Positions 60,443-64,000 of a stretch of 64,000 nucleotides of DNA are shown here, piece after piece. A model generated the notes under the pieces. The model made no database searches, was not told the DNA's origin, and saw only the letters and a program-made list of their open reading frames with translations. The number at the start of each line of letters is the position of its first letter. Within the stretch, counting starts at the first letter, position 1. This DNA is from Auraticoccus cholistanensis. Its GTDB lineage: Bacteria > Actinomycetota > Actinomycetes > Propionibacteriales > Propionibacteriaceae. The translations under genes were made by a program, and so were the position numbers. The DNA lies in contig NZ_WPCU01000004.1 in assembly GCF_009742705.1 (NCBI RefSeq), forward strand, positions 636,655 through 700,654, given 5' to 3'.

Positions 60443-60901
60443 ATGACCGTTCCTACTTCGTCCCGCGCCGACCGTGCCGGCCGGACGGCTGTGCAGAAGG
60501 CCGCCCTGGCCGTCGGCGTGGTCTTCCTGCTGGTCGGCGTGCTGGGATTCGTCCCGGGTATCACCAGCAACTACGACACCATGTCCTTCGCGTCCCACCA
60601 CTCCGAGGCCATGCTGCTCGGCATCTTCCAGGTCTCGATCCTGCACAACATCGTCCACCTGCTGTTCGGCATCGCCGGGCTCCTGATGGCCCGTTCGGTG
60701 TCCGGGGCGCGCAGCTACCTGGTCGTCGGCGGCATCATCTACCTGGTGCTGTTCCTGTACGGCCTGTTCGTCCCGCAGGACTCGTCGGCCAACTTCGTGC
60801 CGCTGAACCTGGCCGACGACATCCTGCACCTGCTGCTGGGCATCGGCATGGTGGGCCTGGGCCTGGCGCTCACCCGCGACCGGGGCCGCGTCAACGCCTG
60901 A
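60443..60901 (+). CDS. DUF4383 membrane protein
   Basis: The 152-residue product starts at ATG 60443 after GGAGG. Four TM segments are present, with KAALAVGVVFLLVGVLGFVP at the start and VSILHNIVHLLFGIAGLL in the middle. The HNIVH and ADDILHLLLGIGMVGLGL patterns are those of DUF4383, common in actinobacteria and often stress-related. No catalytic site is visible. Confidence 0.85.
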   Translation: MTVPTSSRADRAGRTAVQKAALAVGVVFLLVGVLGFVPGITSNYDTMSFASHHSEAMLLGIFQVSILHNIVHLLFGIAGLLMARSVSGARSYLVVGGIIYLVLFLYGLFVPQDSSANFVPLNLADDILHLLLGIGMVGLGLALTRDRGRVNA

Positions 60902-61039
60902 CCCACGCGGGCGAGCAGATCGCCCTGCTGACCAGCTCTCGTCCTCCAGCACCGGCCACCCGGCCGGGGCTGGGGGACGAGTGCTGTCCGGCCCCGGCTG
61001 CGGCGGGGCCGCGGCCGGCTGCCAGCCCGCGCCGGCGGC

Positions 61040-62800
61040 TCAGTCGAAGGAGCGCAGCCACCGACGCAGCGCCGCGGTGGCCAGCACGTCGTCCTCGTTG
61101 TACTGCAGCACCCGGGTGCGGGCGAGCTCGCGGACCTCCTCGGTCGCGCCGTGGACGGCCTCGCCGAACCAGCGCTGGGAGTTCAGGCCGCCGGGGTCGT
61201 CGTCACGCCAGCGGAACCCCGCACCCGTGCTGGCCACCACCTTCAACCCCAGGCCGTGCACCCCGAAGAGGTGGTCGCGGACCACGGCGAACAGGTCGAC
61301 GAAGCAGCGGCTGGCGTCGTCGCGGGCCCACCGCAGCACGGTACCGGCCGGGGACCGGGCCGCCTCGGCCCGCTCGGCGAGCTGGCCGATCCGCACCGTC
61401 TCGTAGTCGCTGTAGTGGTAGACCAGCACCGACCGCTCGCCGCCGACGAGGTCGCGCAGCCAGCTCAGCGCGCGGCGCGCGAGCTCCAGCTCGCCTTCCG
61501 CGTCGAGGTCGTCCCAGGCGACGAAGGAGCGGAACTCGCTGCTGCCGCTGACGGTGTCGTTGACCAGGAAGCCCCACAGGTAGACGCGGTCCTCGGCCGA
61601 GGTCTCGATGTCGAGGTCGATCTCGAGCTCCGCGCCCGGGATCTTCACCGGTCCGGACTCGAGCCGCTCCAGCGTGACCCCGGCGCTGATCAGCTGGGCC
61701 CGCCGGGCGGTGATCCGCAGCCGGCGCTCCGCCTGCGAGCGGTGCGCCACCTCCGGCAGGTAGCGGGGGAGCAGCTCGTCGAGGTCGGCCTCGGCCAGCG
61801 CGCGGGTGGTGCTGACGCCCAGCGAGCGGAGCACGCTGATCTCGCGGACGTCCAGCGGCGCCTTGGCGATCCGCAGGCTGATGTCCTCCGCGTCGAGCTG
61901 GGGGCGGCAGTGCTCCCACCACTGGCAGCGGTCGCACTCGTCGATCTTGATCGGGTGCACCATCGGCTGCACCCCCGGCTCCCCGAGCCGGCGGGCCCGG
62001 CTGGCCACCGACACCCGGAAGCCGTGCTCGTGGTCGTAGCGCTCCAGCCCCGAGCGCAGCCGCCAGCCCCCGGCGGTGCGCCGGGAGAAGGTGCGGAACC
62101 GCGGCTCGGCCAGCGGCAGCCAGGTCACCCCGACCGGTTCGTCGGTGCCCACCAACCCGGCCCAGGGCGCCCCCGCCGCAGCGCAGCCGCAGGCCTCGAG
62201 CAGCCGCCAGAAGTGCGCCAGCTGCAGCACGTCGCGCTCCCGGCGGGCGTTGCGGAAGCTCCAGCCCGGGACGGCCTCCGAGCCGGCCAGCGCCGGCTGC
62301 GCCAGCGGGGCGACCCGCAGCAGGTCGGCGTCGGCGGGCACCGAGCGCTGCTCGCGCACCTTGTGCCCCTTGACCAGCACCGGCAGGTAGCCCGGACGCC
62401 CGTCCGCGGTGTCGGCGCCGCGCACCAGCACGTCGCAGCGTCCGACCCGGTGGCCCTCGTGGTCGGCGGGCAGCTCGGCCCCCAGCAGCACCGGCGCACC
62501 GGCGGCCATCGCCGCCCGGCAGCGCTCCACCCGCTCGGCCAGCGGCTCGTCGAGCCCGCGCAGGTCGAGCGCGCCGGGCAGCGCGGCCAGGGTGTCGCTG
62601 ACCTGGGCGCGCCACTCCTCGGTGCCGGCGAAGAGCTCGCGCAGCGCCTCGTCCGGCGCCGGGGCGGCGAAGACCCCGGTGATCCGCGGGTCGTGGCTGT
62701 TCTGGGTCTTCACCGGGCAGCTCGGGGCCGCCCACGGACCCAGCAGCACCCCCCGGCCCGGGTCGGGCCGGCCTGGTGGACCCGCCGGCTGCTCGCTCAT
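61040..62800 (-). CDS. TM0106-type RecB-family nuclease
   Basis: The 586-residue product has a RecB-like N-terminal nuclease core ([18 protein letters not shown]), a four-Cys-type iron-sulfur or zinc motif ([10 protein letters not shown]), a helix-hairpin-helix stretch ([20 protein letters not shown]) and an RNase H-like exonuclease domain ([48 protein letters not shown]). This set fits the TM0106 family of RecB-like nucleases. Its ATG overlaps the menG stop by 4 bp, so the two are co-transcribed, a link also seen elsewhere in actinobacteria as far as I recall. The role is probably DNA repair. Confidence 0.85.
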   Translation of the reverse strand: MSEQPAGPPGRPDPGRGVLLGPWAAPSCPVKTQNSHDPRITGVFAAPAPDEALRELFAGTEEWRAQVSDTLAALPGALDLRGLDEPLAERVERCRAAMAAGAPVLLGAELPADHEGHRVGRCDVLVRGADTADGRPGYLPVLVKGHKVREQRSVPADADLLRVAPLAQPALAGSEAVPGWSFRNARRERDVLQLAHFWRLLEACGCAAAGAPWAGLVGTDEPVGVTWLPLAEPRFRTFSRRTAGGWRLRSGLERYDHEHGFRVSVASRARRLGEPGVQPMVHPIKIDECDRCQWWEHCRPQLDAEDISLRIAKAPLDVREISVLRSLGVSTTRALAEADLDELLPRYLPEVAHRSQAERRLRITARRAQLISAGVTLERLESGPVKIPGAELEIDLDIETSAEDRVYLWGFLVNDTVSGSSEFRSFVAWDDLDAEGELELARRALSWLRDLVGGERSVLVYHYSDYETVRIGQLAERAEAARSPAGTVLRWARDDASRCFVDLFAVVRDHLFGVHGLGLKVVASTGAGFRWRDDDPGGLNSQRWFGEAVHGATEEVRELARTRVLQYNEDDVLATAALRRWLRSFD

Positions 62801-63498
62801 GCCACGGCGCGGTGCAGCGCGACGATCCCGCCGCTCAGGTTCCGCCAGCCCACGTCGGACCAGCCGGCCGAGGCGATCATCGCCGCCAGCCGCCGCTGGT
62901 CGGGCCAGGCCAGGATCGACTCGGCCAGGTACTCGTAGGCGACGGGGTTGGACGAGACCGCCCGCGCCACCCGGGGCAGCGCCGCCACCAGGTAGTTGCG
63001 GTACACCGAGCGCAGCACCGGCACCACCGGCGAGCTGAACTCGCAGATCACCAGCCGCCCGCCGGGGCGGGTGACCCGGCGCAGCTCGGCCAGCGCCTCC
63101 TCGGTGCTCTCGACGTTGCGCAGCCCGAAGGAGATCGTGACGGCGTCGAAGGCCCCGTCGGCGAAGGGCAGGGCGAGGGCGTCGCCGGCCACGAAGGGCA
63201 GGTCGGGCTGGCGGCGCTTGCCCACCGCCAGCATGCCGAGGGAGAGGTCGGTGGGGACCACCAGGGCGCCGGCGTCGGCGAAGGGACGGCTGGACGTCCC
63301 CGTGCCGGCGGCCAGGTCGAGCACCCGCTGGCCCGGTCGCGGGTCGACCGAGCGGCGCACCAGCCGCCGCCAGCGCCGGTCCTGGCCCAGGGAGAGGATG
63401 TCGTTGGTGGCGTCGTAGCGCTCGGCCACGTGGTCGAACATCGCCGAGACGTCGGAACGCCGCTTGGCCAGTGTGGCGCGGGAGGTCTGTCTCGGCAC
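62797..63498 (-). CDS. menG: Demethylmenaquinone methyltransferase
   Basis: From GTG 63498 the product has 233 residues. SAM binding: [20 protein letters not shown]. The UbiE/MenG signature is present: [18 protein letters not shown] at the start, and [20 protein letters not shown] with [12 protein letters not shown] later. It methylates demethylmenaquinone, the last step of the pathway. The frame is open to 63888 but antisense there. It is divergent from the ABC gene that follows. Confidence 0.94.
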   Translation of the reverse strand: MPRQTSRATLAKRRSDVSAMFDHVAERYDATNDILSLGQDRRWRRLVRRSVDPRPGQRVLDLAAGTGTSSRPFADAGALVVPTDLSLGMLAVGKRRQPDLPFVAGDALALPFADGAFDAVTISFGLRNVESTEEALAELRRVTRPGGRLVICEFSSPVVPVLRSVYRNYLVAALPRVARAVSSNPVAYEYLAESILAWPDQRRLAAMIASAGWSDVGWRNLSGGIVALHRAVA

Positions 63499-63564
63499 GT
63501 GTGGGATTCTGCCACGTGGTCCTGACAGGACCGCCGGTTGCGAGCAGGAGGCAGGATCGAGCCC

Positions 63565-64000
63565 ATGGCCAGGAAGAGCACCGTGCTGAAGGTGTCCAAG
63601 CTGAGGCGCGCCTACGGGCCCGTCACCATCGTCGAGGACTTCAGCCTCGAGGTGCGGGCGGGGGAGGCGGTGGCGCTCACCGGCCGCAACGGGTCCGGCA
63701 AGTCCACGGTGCTGCGGTGCCTGGTCGGCGCCGACCGTCCCGACGAGGGCACCGTCGAGGTGTGCGGCCACCCGGTGGTGGAGACCTCGGCCCGCACCCG
63801 CCGCGACGTGGCGACCGTGATCGACGACCTGGACTTCTTCCCCGACCTGTCGGTGGTGGAGCACCTGGACCTGCTGGCGCGGGCCCACGGCGTCCCCGAC
63901 GCCGACGGGGTGGTGGACGAGGTGCTGGAGCAGGTGCAGCTGGTGCCGCAGTCCGGCCAGCTGCCGGGCACGCTGTCCTCCGGCCAGCGGCGCCGGCTCG
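63565..64000 (+). CDS. ABC transporter ATP-binding protein (3' end outside window)
   Basis: From ATG 63565 the visible part has 145 codons. Walker A is GRNGSGKST, the Q-loop region is [20 protein letters not shown], and the signature LSSGQRRRL starts at the window edge. This size and order fit a small export-type ABC ATPase, probably with a partner permease downstream. The substrate is unknown. Confidence 0.9.
   Translation, partial: MARKSTVLKVSKLRRAYGPVTIVEDFSLEVRAGEAVALTGRNGSGKSTVLRCLVGADRPDEGTVEVCGHPVVETSARTRRDVATVIDDLDFFPDLSVVEHLDLLARAHGVPDADGVVDEVLEQVQLVPQSGQLPGTLSSGQRRRL

Noticed and set aside
1-64000. CRISPR arrays
   Set aside because: No series of regularly spaced identical repeats was seen; the only tandem repeats are coding (170-277 and 39417-39572).

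Overview
The window is high-GC, densely coded DNA with frequent GTG starts, 4-bp ATGA/GTGA gene overlaps and menaquinone rather than ubiquinone genes. Lsr2, a TerC gene with a candidate yybP-ykoY leader and a secreted S33 tripeptidase of Streptomyces type point to an actinobacterium (Actinomycetota). The family cannot be fixed from sequence alone; something in or near Propionibacteriales is a guess.

Layout. (1) 1-3.8 kb: the 5' part of a large secreted surface protein with a GEVED-like domain and repeat domains, then terC behind a probable Mn(II) riboswitch. (2) 3.9-15.24 kb: an 11.3-kb integrated island in the 3' end of a tRNA-Lys(TTT) gene, bounded by 37-bp direct repeats (36/37 identical). 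It carries its own lsr2 and a DNA-binding-like protein, two membrane proteins, a secreted-type nuclease with a lipoprotein, and several broken genes: a frameshifted McrA-like HNH endonuclease, a disrupted conserved hypothetical, and a truncated integrase joined head to head to a truncated NUC endonuclease. It looks like a decaying, probably immobile island. (3) 15.4-20 kb: small membrane genes, a Zn-alcohol dehydrogenase pair, and a divergent LysR/TDT transporter pair. (4) 20-31.3 kb: a carbohydrate locus with a FAD oxidoreductase, two ABC permeases and a binding protein under a LacI regulator with two tandem palindromic operators, then a PfkB kinase, an oxidoreductase, a phosphoesterase and a glycogen-debranching-type glycosidase. 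(5) 31.6-43.8 kb: an MFS transporter, a cutinase-like protein, a ROK regulator, an NfeD/flotillin pair, a Tap-like secreted tripeptidase with an unusual repeat insert, a LuxR-type regulator, and menA-menE. (6) 43.8-55.8 kb: a catabolic locus with a GH3 beta-glucosidase, an ABC importer (binding protein plus two permeases), a LacI regulator, a GH42 beta-galactosidase and a GH31 alpha-xylosidase. This set fits xyloglucan oligosaccharide use. (7) 55.8-64 kb: a putative copper/metal-responsive DUF4396 module, an acyltransferase-like membrane protein, menC-menD, a DUF4383 protein, a RecB-like nuclease, menG, and the start of an ABC ATPase.

How the parts work together: menA, menE, menC, menD and menG are scattered over 22 kb but together cover much of the menaquinone pathway; menF, menB and menH are not in the window. 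Both sugar ABC importers lack an ATPase gene, as is common for carbohydrate importers that share an MsmK/MsiK-type ATPase encoded elsewhere. Each has a nearby LacI gene and a clear palindromic operator candidate.
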